A stretch of 9,729 nt of DNA from Propionibacteriaceae bacterium (GTDB lineage Bacteria; Actinomycetota; Actinomycetes; Propionibacteriales; Propionibacteriaceae): contig JAIRXX010000215.1 of NCBI GenBank assembly GCA_031268065.1, positions 1 to 9,729 of the forward strand, given 5' to 3'. The notes below the pieces were generated by a model. That model had not been told where the DNA came from, did not search any database, and saw only the letters and a list, made by a program, of their open reading frames with translations. The position numbers were made by a program, and so were the translations under genes. Shown in pieces: positions 1-6,474 of this stretch; positions within the stretch are counted from its first letter, which is position 1, and every line of letters begins with the position of its first letter.

Positions 1-3
1 GGG

Positions 4-33
4 CTGATGATTCCAGCGTCGGCCAAGTATGAT
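4..33 (+). promoter_or_regulatory. Candidate promoter for a leaderless lipoprotein gene
   Basis: TATGAT at 28-33 matches the -10 consensus at five of six positions. A weak -35 (CTGATG, 4-9) lies 18 bases upstream. The -10 ends seven bases before the GTG at 41, so transcription would begin at or next to that codon. The same hexamer is the loop of a perfect 7-bp inverted repeat (GGCCAAG 21-27 with CTTGGCC 34-40). That repeat could be an operator, or the end of an upstream gene's terminator, although no T-run follows it. Inferred from spacing only. Confidence 0.4.
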
Positions 34-40
34 CTTGGCC

Positions 41-1075
41 GTGCCGAAGTATTGGTTTGCGGTGGTGGTGTTGCTCGCGTTCATTGCGGGCTGCGCCTTG
101 CGACCGCCAGTTCCGCCGCACTCGGAAACCGACGTGCCAGCGCAAACTATTCCGGTGCAGGTACCTCTCGATCCGGATTCTAACGCCGGGGCGACTCCAG
201 GCGCTACCACCTGGCTAGCGGGCGAGCTGACGCTGCCGGACGGGTCACCGATGCTCTGGCCGACGTTCAAGAACCTGCGGTGGGGGGACGAAGAGTGGTA
301 CGCCCGATACGGGTTCGTCAATTCCGTTGGCCGCCGAATACCGGACAAGTACCTGACGTTTGGGTACTGCGCCGATTCCAGCGGCAAGCCGACTCTGGTC
401 GCCGCATCCCTCGGATCGGTGGTGGAGGTGCTCGACCTGCAAGGCGAAGTGATCGACGACTTCCCAGCCGAGCAAGACTCCCTGGTCTGCCTGCGCAACA
501 GATATGTGGTGGCTTTCCAGTTGGACGAAGGCTGGGTCGCCTCGGCGCTGCTGTATGACCTGAAAACAAAGCAGACCACCGTGCTGCAGAAACATGAAGA
601 AGAACCATCAGACAGCTATTACGAAACCGCAGAGCTTGGCGCGTTCAGCAAGTACGTGCAGAAGACGTTCGGGGAACCGCTGTTGCCTGACGAGGATGCT
701 TATCCCAAGCCGGAACGGAAAGGCTTCACCACGCAGGACGGCGAGGTCTACTCGCTCAACAAAGACGCCAGCAAAGCCTACAATCCGTGGACAGACACGG
801 TGGTGGACATCCCCAGCGGATGCAAATTCACCAGCGCGGACTCAACAATGGTCACGGTGGAGTGCCACGGAGAAGCTGTCCGGCTAAGCCCATCCGGCAA
901 ACGGCTCTTCGCTGAGCTGTACAGCGTCTGGCCTAATGAATATGCCGAGCGCTACTACACGCCTCCGCTCAGCGTGCAATATTTCTGGATGGTGAGCGCC
1001 CGCTACCAGGGCTATGCCACTATCGACGGGGACTGGGTTTACCGCGAATCTGTGTTCTCAATGGCGGAAGGATGA
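41..1075 (+). CDS. Lipoprotein of unknown function with WG-repeat-like segments
   Basis: The product is a 344-residue exported lipoprotein. A short n-region with one Lys, a hydrophobic stretch and the lipobox I-A-G-C place the lipidated cysteine at residue 18. A Pro/Thr/Ser-rich tether follows to about residue 55. The mature part has segments such as YGFVN..GRR (about 90-99) and QGYATIDGDWVY (about 323-334) that look like degenerate WG repeats, and four further cysteines (110, 150, 261, 275) that could form two disulfides. I do not recognise a named family. The start is uncertain: an ATG at 29 is in frame but has no ribosome site and would sit inside the proposed -10 element. GTG 41 fits a leaderless transcript and gives the same Cys18 as the other two lipoproteins here. 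The stop overlaps an in-frame upstream ATG (1072) of the next gene (ATGA), which implies one operon. A sensing or substrate-capture role beside the downstream binding protein is only inference. Confidence 0.85.
   Translation: MPKYWFAVVVLLAFIAGCALRPPVPPHSETDVPAQTIPVQVPLDPDSNAGATPGATTWLAGELTLPDGSPMLWPTFKNLRWGDEEWYARYGFVNSVGRRIPDKYLTFGYCADSSGKPTLVAASLGSVVEVLDLQGEVIDDFPAEQDSLVCLRNRYVVAFQLDEGWVASALLYDLKTKQTTVLQKHEEEPSDSYYETAELGAFSKYVQKTFGEPLLPDEDAYPKPERKGFTTQDGEVYSLNKDASKAYNPWTDTVVDIPSGCKFTSADSTMVTVECHGEAVRLSPSGKRLFAELYSVWPNEYAERYYTPPLSVQYFWMVSARYQGYATIDGDWVYRESVFSMAEG
1066..1071 (+). promoter_or_regulatory. Ribosome binding site that decides a start
   Basis: GGAAGG touches the ATG at 1072 with no spacing but lies six bases before the in-frame GTG at 1078. 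This favours GTG 1078 as the true start of the binding-protein lipoprotein. The site lies inside the 3' end of the preceding gene, as expected for translational coupling. Confidence 0.6.
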
Positions 1076-1077
1076 CT

Positions 1078-2064
1078 GTGAAGAGACGCCTCGCCTTCGT
1101 CTGCACACTGCTGCTCGCCCTGGCAGGCTGCGTTGCGCCGACCACCCAGACAACCCCGGCAACCTCTCCAACCGGGTCCGAATCCCCGGCCCTGCCAATC
1201 GCGCCGACCACTGGCACGGCCATACCGCAGTTTGCCGCCTCGGGCCTGCCGAAGATTGACGGCTCCACCGCGAATATCCCGCTGTGCTCCCTGTTGGTCC
1301 AGCGGCTGGCCAACCTGCCTGAAGCCGAAGCCGACGCACACTGCGAGTTCTCCACAACGCCCTCCGCATACTCCAATCTGATCTACGGCGCTCCTGACGG
1401 GGAGCCAGACTACGAGCCGGAACCCGACTACCCGTCCTTGCTGCTGGTTTACCAGGCTGACGAAGACACCGAAGCGCAGGTCAAAGAATCGGGCGTCGAA
1501 CTGGAATACCACCCCATCGGACGCGACGCGCTGGTCTTCCTCACCAATGAAGCAAACCCGGTGAACGGGCTTACAACCAGCCAACTCAAGTCGATCTACA
1601 CCGGCAAGACCGTGAACTGGAGGGACGTCGGCGGCGGCAACCAGGAAATCATCGCCTACCAGCGTCCGGAAACTTCCGGCTCGCAAGCGCTGATGCGCAA
1701 GTTTGTGATGGGCAAGGCAAAATTCGGCAAAGGCCCGCAAACCCTGGTTTCCGGCTCAATGAACGCCCTGACTGAAGGTGTCGCCAGCTACTCCAACACC
1801 GGCAACGCCTTGGGCTACTCCGTCTTCTACTATGTGACGGAAATGTTGGACATGGCTGAGCTGAAACTGCTCGCCGTGGACGGCGTTGACCCGACCAAGG
1901 AGACGATCAGGGTCGGGCAATACCCCCACACCAACGATTATTACGCCGTGATCCGGGCCAGCGAGCCGAAAGGTTCGCCCGCACGCCAGATCGTTGAATG
2001 GCTGGAGTCCGCCGGGGGTACCCAACTCATAGCTGAGGCAGGATACGTCGGGCTTGCGAGATAG
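1078..2064 (+). CDS. PstS-type substrate-binding lipoprotein
   Basis: The product is a 328-residue lipoprotein of the periplasmic-binding-protein type 2 fold, in the PstS-like (PBP_like_2) group that captures phosphate or similar anions outside the membrane. The KRR n-region, hydrophobic core and L-A-G-C lipobox give Cys18, and a Thr/Pro/Ser linker runs to about residue 56. Family features are the D-G-S-T loop at 61-64, the ALVFLTN strand at 151-157, the LTTSQLKSIYTG segment at 165-176 with NWRDVGG after it, the RPETSGSQ anion-loop equivalent at 196-203, and a GALGYS-like strand (GNALGYS, 242-248). Cys70 and Cys89 could pair. The length is normal for the family. An ATG at 1072 is in frame but is poorly spaced from the ribosome site. 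No pstC, pstA or pstB lies in the window, so it may serve a remote transporter or act as a receptor together with the upstream lipoprotein. The fold is confident; the ligand is not. Confidence 0.88.
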   Translation: MKRRLAFVCTLLLALAGCVAPTTQTTPATSPTGSESPALPIAPTTGTAIPQFAASGLPKIDGSTANIPLCSLLVQRLANLPEAEADAHCEFSTTPSAYSNLIYGAPDGEPDYEPEPDYPSLLLVYQADEDTEAQVKESGVELEYHPIGRDALVFLTNEANPVNGLTTSQLKSIYTGKTVNWRDVGGGNQEIIAYQRPETSGSQALMRKFVMGKAKFGKGPQTLVSGSMNALTEGVASYSNTGNALGYSVFYYVTEMLDMAELKLLAVDGVDPTKETIRVGQYPHTNDYYAVIRASEPKGSPARQIVEWLESAGGTQLIAEAGYVGLAR

Positions 2065-2089
2065 GAATCTCGCCCGCGCAAAATCCGCA

Positions 2090-2122
2090 CTGCCGCGACT
2101 GCCGCGATCGCGTTCACGGCAG
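2090..2122 (+). repeat. Tandem 9-bp repeat with hairpin, possible weak terminator
   Basis: CTGCCGCGA occurs twice in direct tandem (2090-2098 and 2099-2107). It runs into a 10-bp palindrome CGCGATCGCG (2103-2112), and the second copy can pair CTGCCG (2099-2104) with CGGCAG (2117-2122). It lies 25 bases after the stop of the binding-protein gene. There is no T-run, so factor-independent termination would be weak. A second short hairpin (TTGGC-CGGA-GCCAA, 2159-2172) follows. Confidence 0.35.
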
Positions 2123-2188
2123 GCACGGTAGGCGCGTACCGAGTCCGGTGGCTGCGCCTTGGCCGGAGCCAACCAGCGATGAGACCGG

Positions 2189-2217
2189 CTGACGGCTGGG
2201 CGGAGCGCTAATAAGCT
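2189..2217 (+). promoter_or_regulatory. Candidate promoter for the ABM-fold gene
   Basis: CTGACG (2189-2194, four of six -35 bases) and TAAGCT (2212-2217, the actinobacterial TANNNT form) are separated by exactly 17 bases. The predicted start near 2224 leaves a leader of about 18 bases carrying AAGGAGG at 2231-2237, four bases before the ATG. Confidence 0.5.
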
Positions 2218-2241
2218 GCCGGTTAGCACCAAGGAGGAATC

Positions 2242-2556
2242 ATGACAGTCGTTGTCACCGCTATCTTTTATCCCAAGCCTGGCAAGAAGCAGGAGCTTGT
2301 CGCCGCGTTGGCGAAGGCGATACCCGCCGTACACGCCCAAGACGCGGGCTGTCGGCTCTATGCCATCCACGACGCGGCTGACGGCACCATCACCATGATT
2401 GAGAAATGGGATTCCGCCGAATTGCTGCAGACCCACTCCAAGAGCGCTGCGACGGCGGCGTTGAACGCGGCGATAGCGGAAGTGATCGCCAAGCCGACAC
2501 TGGTGACGAAGATGGAGCCGATACCGGCTGGGACGGCGGAACAGGGGCTGCTCTGA
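2242..2556 (+). CDS. Putative quinol monooxygenase, ABM domain family (YgiN-like)
   Basis: The product is a 104-residue single-domain protein of the antibiotic biosynthesis monooxygenase (ABM, dimeric alpha/beta barrel) superfamily. Known relatives are small cytoplasmic, usually cofactor-free oxygenases acting on quinols or polyketide-like aromatics. Some instead act on haem or have no known substrate. Family marks are the opening strand VVVTAIFYPKPGK, the helix KKQELVAALAKAIPAV, the central Cys37-R-L-Y strand, the E54-K-W56 strand and H65 in the following helix. The strand VTKMEPI (88-94) and a short flexible tail close it. Length is typical. The start has a strong AAGGAGG site. It stands alone between its own promoter and a hairpin, so the neighbours say nothing about its substrate. 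Family assignment is good; quinol activity is only the usual database label. Confidence 0.85.
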   Translation: MTVVVTAIFYPKPGKKQELVAALAKAIPAVHAQDAGCRLYAIHDAADGTITMIEKWDSAELLQTHSKSAATAALNAAIAEVIAKPTLVTKMEPIPAGTAEQGLL

Positions 2557-3031
2557 CAGTTCAGCAGTTGGCGAAACGCCTCGGCTGACACTCTCCTGGA
2601 ACCCAAACCTGACCAGCCTTCGGGCGGTCTTGGCCGACGGCGTACGGAGCCACCAGGACGAGCCGGGTCAACCTCGGCGCGTTGTCGCGGCTGACGGCAG
2701 GCTATGGCCCGTTAAGTTGCCCAGCTGAACCAGCTACAACCAGTGGCGCTGTCCGAAAGCTCACCAACCGGCAGTGGCGGGTAACACCCCCTACCCGGCA
2801 GCGGGGTTCGGCTGGGGAACCGCTGGCGTTCCAAGTCCACCGCTGGCGAACTGGCCGGGTTCCGCGCCACCACCAGATTCCCGCGAAGCGCCGGACCAGA
2901 GCAGGCACCAAGGAACTGTGGGATCGCCAGCCAGCCCACCGCCGGAGAACTGCCCAAAGTCTCACGCGGTGCTGGGCAGCGATCAATAACCGCACAGATT
3001 CGCAGCAGCCGACACGTTCACCAAAATTTGC
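2557..3031 (+). other. Gene-less region with short repeats
   Basis: No reading frame here has a credible ribosome site, recognisable domain or normal composition. The frames present encode Arg/Pro-rich low-complexity translations on both strands. It holds the UUCG hairpin, a 10-bp direct repeat ACCGCTGGCG at 2819-2828 and 2839-2848 (exactly 20 bp apart), an inverted repeat CGGGTA/TACCCG at 2778-2783 and 2792-2797, and another, CTGCCCA/TGGGCAG, at 2950-2956 and 2973-2979. It may be decayed coding sequence or a long regulatory region for the exporter operon. I see no way to choose between these. Confidence 0.4.
2611..2629 (+). terminator. UUCG-capped hairpin, candidate terminator
   Basis: GACC-(A)-GCC, loop TTCG, GGC-GGTC forms a seven-pair stem with one bulged A, closed by a stable C(UUCG)G tetraloop, 55 bases after the ABM-fold gene. 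The T-run behind it is very short, so efficiency is unclear. Confidence 0.45.
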
Positions 3032-3055
3032 AGCAGTCACTTGCTCTAGACTGCT
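3032..3055 (+). promoter_or_regulatory. Candidate operator over the -10 of the exporter operon
   Basis: A perfect inverted repeat AGCAGTC (3032-3038) / GACTGCT (3049-3055) has a 10-base spacer and ends 21 bases before the GTG start of the first exporter. Its right arm overlaps TAGACT (3047-3052), a TANNNT-type -10 box whose predicted start near 3059 gives a short leader with a GAGGGG ribosome site. No good -35 is visible. A repressor bound here would block initiation, as is common for drug-exporter operons controlled by TetR or MarR proteins. No regulator gene is in the window. Confidence 0.4.
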
Positions 3056-3076
3056 CACGGATCAGAAAGAGGGGCC

Positions 3077-4582
3077 GTGGAGCCGCAACCGAAAGCCAAG
3101 CCGAGCATTTACAAGTTTTCCGTGCCCGGAGCAGACCGCAATTTCGACCGCAGGTTGATCTTGCTGGTCAACATGGTCCCGCTCGCCCTCGCCCTGATCC
3201 AAATCTCCAGCGTCAACGTGGCCATGCCGTCTATCAGTGAGACGTTGGGAGCACATTCGTCTGATATCCAATGGGTGCTCTCTGGTTACGCGCTCGCTTT
3301 CGGAATCTGCCTGGTGCCAGCCGGACGGCTGGGAGACGTGATCGGCCAGAGCACCATCTTCACAGTGGGCATGGGGGTATTCGCGCTCGCCTCGCTGGGT
3401 TGCGGACTGGCGCCCTCCCCACTCCTGCTCAACATCGCCAGGGTATTCCAGGGCATCGGCGCCGGTATGCAAGGCCCGCAGACCATCGGGATGATCCAGC
3501 GCTATTTCCGCGGCCAGGGCCGGGCGAAGGCCTACGCGCTGAACGGGATGGTGGTGGCCGCCTCGGTGGCCATCGGCCCGCTGGCAACCGGAACGCTGAT
3601 CGTCACCCTCGGCCCAGACTTGGGCTGGCGGCTGCCCTTCATGGCGAATTTCCCGCTCGGGGTGCTGGGCTGCATACTGGCCGCGCGCTGGCTGCCTTTC
3701 GAGACTGAACGCGAACGCGGCGCATCCCCGAAGACCGAACATGCCCGCATCGACCTCGACCCGGTGGGGGCCGTGCTCATAACTGGGACGATAGTCTGCG
3801 TCATGCTCCCGTTCATGCTCACCGAGCAACCCCCGGCGCGTTTCTGGCTGCTCGCCGGGGCTGTGGTGCTCGGGCTGGGTTGGCTGGCCTGGGAGCGCCG
3901 CTACGAGGATCGCGGGCGGCAACCGATGGTGGATTTGAAGCTGCTCCGGCTCCGCTCCTTCGCCCACCAGACCCTCATCTCGGCGATGGACTTCCTCGGC
4001 ATCACCTCGCTCTTCGTCATCGTCGCCATGTTCCTGCAGCAAGGCCTGGGCTGGAACGCGCTGCATTCCTCACTGATCGGCGTGCCGAACGCGGTGCTGA
4101 GTTGCCTGGGCGCGATGTGGGCGGGCCGCTACGTGCTCAAGTACAAAGACCGGCTGGTCGTCGTCACACTCGTCACTGTCTGCGTCGGCGTGATCACCTC
4201 GTTGGGCGTGGTGTGGTTCGTCGGAATCGCGGACATCAGCCCGTGGTGGCTGCTGCTGACCTTTGGCGTTTACGGAATGGGCCAAGGCATGTTCGGCGCA
4301 GCCAATCAGACGCTGGCCATGCTCGAAGTCCCGGTGTCGATGGCCGGGACCGCCGGTGGGGTGAAATCGATGACTGAGCGGGTGTCAACCGCTGTGGGCA
4401 ACGCGGTGATGACCGGAACCTTATTCGCCACCCTCCCCCACCTGGACTGGATCGGCGCGGTTATCGTCGCCTACACCACGATCAGCGCCGCCGTGCTGGT
4501 GGCGATGATGCTGGCAGTGGCTTATGTGCTTTACTCGAATAAAATGAGCACCACCCCAACAAAACCCACCCCGGAGCTATGA
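3077..4582 (+). CDS. MFS exporter, DHA2 (14-helix, EmrB/QacA-like) family
   Basis: The product is a 501-residue membrane protein of the DHA2 drug:H+ antiporter family. After a cytoplasmic N-terminus (1-27) it has a long run of hydrophobic segments consistent with 14 helices. Motif A in the loop between helices 2 and 3 is GRLGDVIG (83-90), but without the usual following Arg/Lys cluster. The motif B-like segment is RVFQGIGAG (122-130), motif C is degenerate as GPLATG (167-172), and DLGWRLPFMANFPLGVLG (181-198) is the usual DHA2 signature near helix 6. In helix 1 the usual D-x-T-x-V-N-V-A-L-P motif reads Q42-I-S-S-V-N-V-A-M-P, so the conserved acidic residue is replaced by Gln. The GTG start has GAGGGG just upstream. 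The stop overlaps the next exporter's start by four bases (ATGA), which implies translational coupling. The substrate is unknown; drugs, dyes or an exported metabolite are possible. Confidence 0.92.
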   Translation: MEPQPKAKPSIYKFSVPGADRNFDRRLILLVNMVPLALALIQISSVNVAMPSISETLGAHSSDIQWVLSGYALAFGICLVPAGRLGDVIGQSTIFTVGMGVFALASLGCGLAPSPLLLNIARVFQGIGAGMQGPQTIGMIQRYFRGQGRAKAYALNGMVVAASVAIGPLATGTLIVTLGPDLGWRLPFMANFPLGVLGCILAARWLPFETERERGASPKTEHARIDLDPVGAVLITGTIVCVMLPFMLTEQPPARFWLLAGAVVLGLGWLAWERRYEDRGRQPMVDLKLLRLRSFAHQTLISAMDFLGITSLFVIVAMFLQQGLGWNALHSSLIGVPNAVLSCLGAMWAGRYVLKYKDRLVVVTLVTVCVGVITSLGVVWFVGIADISPWWLLLTFGVYGMGQGMFGAANQTLAMLEVPVSMAGTAGGVKSMTERVSTAVGNAVMTGTLFATLPHLDWIGAVIVAYTTISAAVLVAMMLAVAYVLYSNKMSTTPTKPTPEL

Positions 4583-5796
4583 CGCAAAACATTAACATCG
4601 GCCCAAAGTGGCTATTCCTGATCATCCTGGCTGGACTTGGCATGTTCGGGCCATTCGCCATCGACGCGCTCTTCCCGGCATTCGAGCGGATGGATGCAGA
4701 ATGGCATGTGGGAGAGATGGCCCTGCAACAATCGGTGAGCGTCTACCTGCTGTCATTTGCGGCAATGAGCCTCTTCCACGGCCCGCTTTCCGACGCTCTG
4801 GGCCGCAAACCGGTGATCATCGTGGGCGTGATCGGCTTCGGCCTGTCCTCCCTGTTCGGGGCATTGGCCCCCAACCTTCCCGCCCTGTTGGTCTGCCGGG
4901 CGCTGCAAGGAGTCTGCGCCGGCGCCGGGCAGATCGTCTCCCGCGCGATGATCCCCGACGTGTTCTCCGGTGAGGAAGCCCAACGGGTGATGGCCCAAAT
5001 CGCCATGATCTTCGGGCTGGCCCCGGCTTGCGCCCCGATCATCGGCGGCTTCCTGCTCGGCTGGGACGGCTGGCGGGGCATCTTCTGGTTCTTGGTGGTC
5101 TACGCTGCGGTGCTGGTGGCGCTGGTCATCTTCGGTATGCGGGAGACGTTGCCCCTGGTGAACCGCACCCGTTTCGACGGGAGGTTCCTCTTCGTCTCGC
5201 TCTACAAAGTGTGGATCAACCCCACCGGGCGGCTGCTCGCCTTCATCGGCGCAGTGCATTTCGGCGGACAATTCGTGCTCATCTCCGCCGCCCCGATGTT
5301 CATCACCAATCTGCTCGGCCTCGGGGAGACTGACTTCTGGGTGCTGTTCGTGCCCCTCTTCGTCGGAATGATCGCCGGTTCCTGGACCACCAGCCACTTC
5401 AACGACGAGCGCTACCGCTGGCGGCTGGCCCGCACCGGATACACGATAGCGCTGGTGGCAGTAGCCGTCTTGGTCCTGCTCGCGCATCTGCCCCTAACAG
5501 CCACGCTGCCTTGGATCGTGCTGCCGATACCCTTCTTCACTTACGGCATCTCGCTGGTTTTCCCGATTCAAACCCTGGCGATGCTGCAGCTATTCCCGAA
5601 GTACCGCGGGGCGGCATCCAGCGTCCAATCGTTCATCTCGCTGCTCTGCAACGCGCTGATCGTCGGCGTCATCGCCCCCGCCGTGGCCTTCTCAATGCAA
5701 AGCCTGATGCTCACCTCAGCAGCTTTCACCGTATTGTCGGCAAGCCTTTGGGCCTGGTACCGGAAACGGGCCAAGGACCAACCGAGCGAGGTTTAG
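4579..5796 (+). CDS. MFS exporter, Bcr/CflA (DHA1, 12-helix) family
   Basis: The product is a 405-residue, 12-helix major facilitator of the Bcr/CflA group of proton-driven drug and metabolite exporters. Helix 1 holds the family-type FGPFAIDALFPA with Asp29. Motif A is complete (GPLSDALGRKP, 68-78), the motif B-like segment is RALQGVCAGAGQ (107-118) followed by the Bcr-type SRAMIPD, and motif C is GLAPACAPIIGG (146-157), marking it as an antiporter. D-G-W-R (163-166) follows in the usual position. Length is normal. GGAG at 4573-4576 precedes the ATG, which lies inside the stop region of the DHA2 exporter (ATGA overlap), so the two are made from one message. It has intact motif A and an intact helix-1 Asp, where its partner does not. 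The two may act on related substrates; whether they act together is inference. Confidence 0.93.
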   Translation: MTQNINIGPKWLFLIILAGLGMFGPFAIDALFPAFERMDAEWHVGEMALQQSVSVYLLSFAAMSLFHGPLSDALGRKPVIIVGVIGFGLSSLFGALAPNLPALLVCRALQGVCAGAGQIVSRAMIPDVFSGEEAQRVMAQIAMIFGLAPACAPIIGGFLLGWDGWRGIFWFLVVYAAVLVALVIFGMRETLPLVNRTRFDGRFLFVSLYKVWINPTGRLLAFIGAVHFGGQFVLISAAPMFITNLLGLGETDFWVLFVPLFVGMIAGSWTTSHFNDERYRWRLARTGYTIALVAVAVLVLLAHLPLTATLPWIVLPIPFFTYGISLVFPIQTLAMLQLFPKYRGAASSVQSFISLLCNALIVGVIAPAVAFSMQSLMLTSAAFTVLSASLWAWYRKRAKDQPSEV

Positions 5797-5809
5797 CTTC
5801 CGCGTAAAC

Positions 5810-5829
5810 GGGCGGGCGGAGCCCCGCTC
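5810..5829. terminator. Hairpin between convergent genes, possible bidirectional terminator
   Basis: GGGCGGGC (5810-5817), loop GGA, and GCCCCGCTC (5821-5829) form an eight-pair stem with one bulged C and one G-T pair. It fills the 31-base gap between the convergent exporter and hydrolase genes and reaches the hydrolase stop codon. Neither side has a real T-run. Confidence 0.35.
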
Positions 5830-6451
5830 AGCCGAACGCCGCGGCTATCTCGGCAATAGTGCGCGGCTGGACGCCGATCAACTGCGCGTCGGCCAGGCGG
5901 TCCGGGGTGATCTGGCTGATCGCGTCGGTGGCGACCACCACCCGGTAGTCATGCTCGCTGGCGTCGAACATCGTGGAGCGCGGGCAATTCGGGAAGTTGC
6001 AACCGGCGACAACAACCGTGTCCACTCCACGCGCCTGCAGCCACTCGTGCAGCCCGGTGCGGTAGAACGCGCTCCAACGCGGCTTGTAGAGGATAACCTC
6101 ATCCGGCCCCAACTCCTGCGGTTTCCCGGCGAGCAGCAAATCGTCGTCCAAGGTGATCGGTCCGCCCAACAGCTCGGGTGGCACCTGCGCCCCCGCCGTG
6201 CCGGGCAGCACCATGCTCGCGCCAGACAACACCGCCGCCCGGCGCACTAGGTCCACATCTTCTCCAACATAGAACCGGATGATGTGGACTATCGGACGTT
6301 TGGCGGCGCGGAACGCCTGGACCAGTTCGACCATCTGCGGCAGCTTCGCCGTGGTGCCATCGATCTGCAGCGGCCCCGAGTCCATAAAATCGGCTTGGAC
6401 GTCGATCATCACAAGGGCCGAACGATCAAAATGCGGGCTGGTGAAATCCAT
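5828..6451 (-). CDS. Cysteine hydrolase, isochorismatase superfamily
   Basis: The product is a 207-residue soluble hydrolase of the isochorismatase-like fold, whose members include nicotinamidases, ureidoacrylate and N-carbamoyl amidases and true isochorismatases. The catalytic triad is visible: Asp17 in ALVMIDVQADFM, Lys123 in LYKPRWSAFY and the nucleophile Cys156 in AGCNFPNCPRSTMFDA, followed by the ATDAIS strand. The cis-peptide-type turn before the Cys and the PNCPRS form place it in a general cysteine-hydrolase subgroup with no settled substrate. The ATG at 6451 has an AAGGAG site six bases upstream. A longer frame from a TTG at 6472 would include that site and is rejected. It starts 23 bases after the stop of the YgjP-like gene, on the same strand, so it is probably cotranscribed. 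Superfamily assignment is firm; the amide or ester cleaved is unknown. Confidence 0.9.
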   Translation of the reverse strand: MDFTSPHFDRSALVMIDVQADFMDSGPLQIDGTTAKLPQMVELVQAFRAAKRPIVHIIRFYVGEDVDLVRRAAVLSGASMVLPGTAGAQVPPELLGGPITLDDDLLLAGKPQELGPDEVILYKPRWSAFYRTGLHEWLQARGVDTVVVAGCNFPNCPRSTMFDASEHDYRVVVATDAISQITPDRLADAQLIGVQPRTIAEIAAAFG

Positions 6452-6457
6452 AATCTT

Positions 6458-6463
6458 CTCCTT
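6458..6463 (-). promoter_or_regulatory. Ribosome binding site of the cysteine hydrolase
   Basis: On the minus strand AAGGAG lies six bases before the ATG at 6451. This fixes that start in preference to an in-frame TTG at 6472. Confidence 0.8.
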
Positions 6464-6474
6464 CGCCAGCAACT

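Noticed and set aside
21..40. Intrinsic terminator of a gene upstream of the window
   Set aside because: The stem is perfect but only 7 bp, it has no T-run on either side, and its loop is a near-consensus -10 box. A promoter or operator reading fits better, though the upstream gene is not visible.
1039..1740. Minus-strand open frame of 233 codons opposite the lipoprotein operon
   Set aside because: The plus strand encodes a recognisable binding protein here. The minus frame has no ribosome site and crosses the gene junction.
2682..3158. Plus-strand open frame of 158 codons in the repeat-rich gap
   Set aside because: The Arg/Pro/Thr-rich translation has no domain, has no ribosome site, and runs into the exporter gene out of frame.
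3062..4066. Minus-strand open frame of 334 codons opposite the DHA2 exporter
   Set aside because: It is an antisense shadow of a membrane-protein gene: Asp/Glu/His/Arg-rich, no ribosome site, no domain, while the plus strand shows clear MFS motifs.
4753..5487. Minus-strand open frame of 244 codons opposite the Bcr/CflA exporter
   Set aside because: Same antisense artefact; its acidic, His-rich translation mirrors hydrophobic codons of the exporter.
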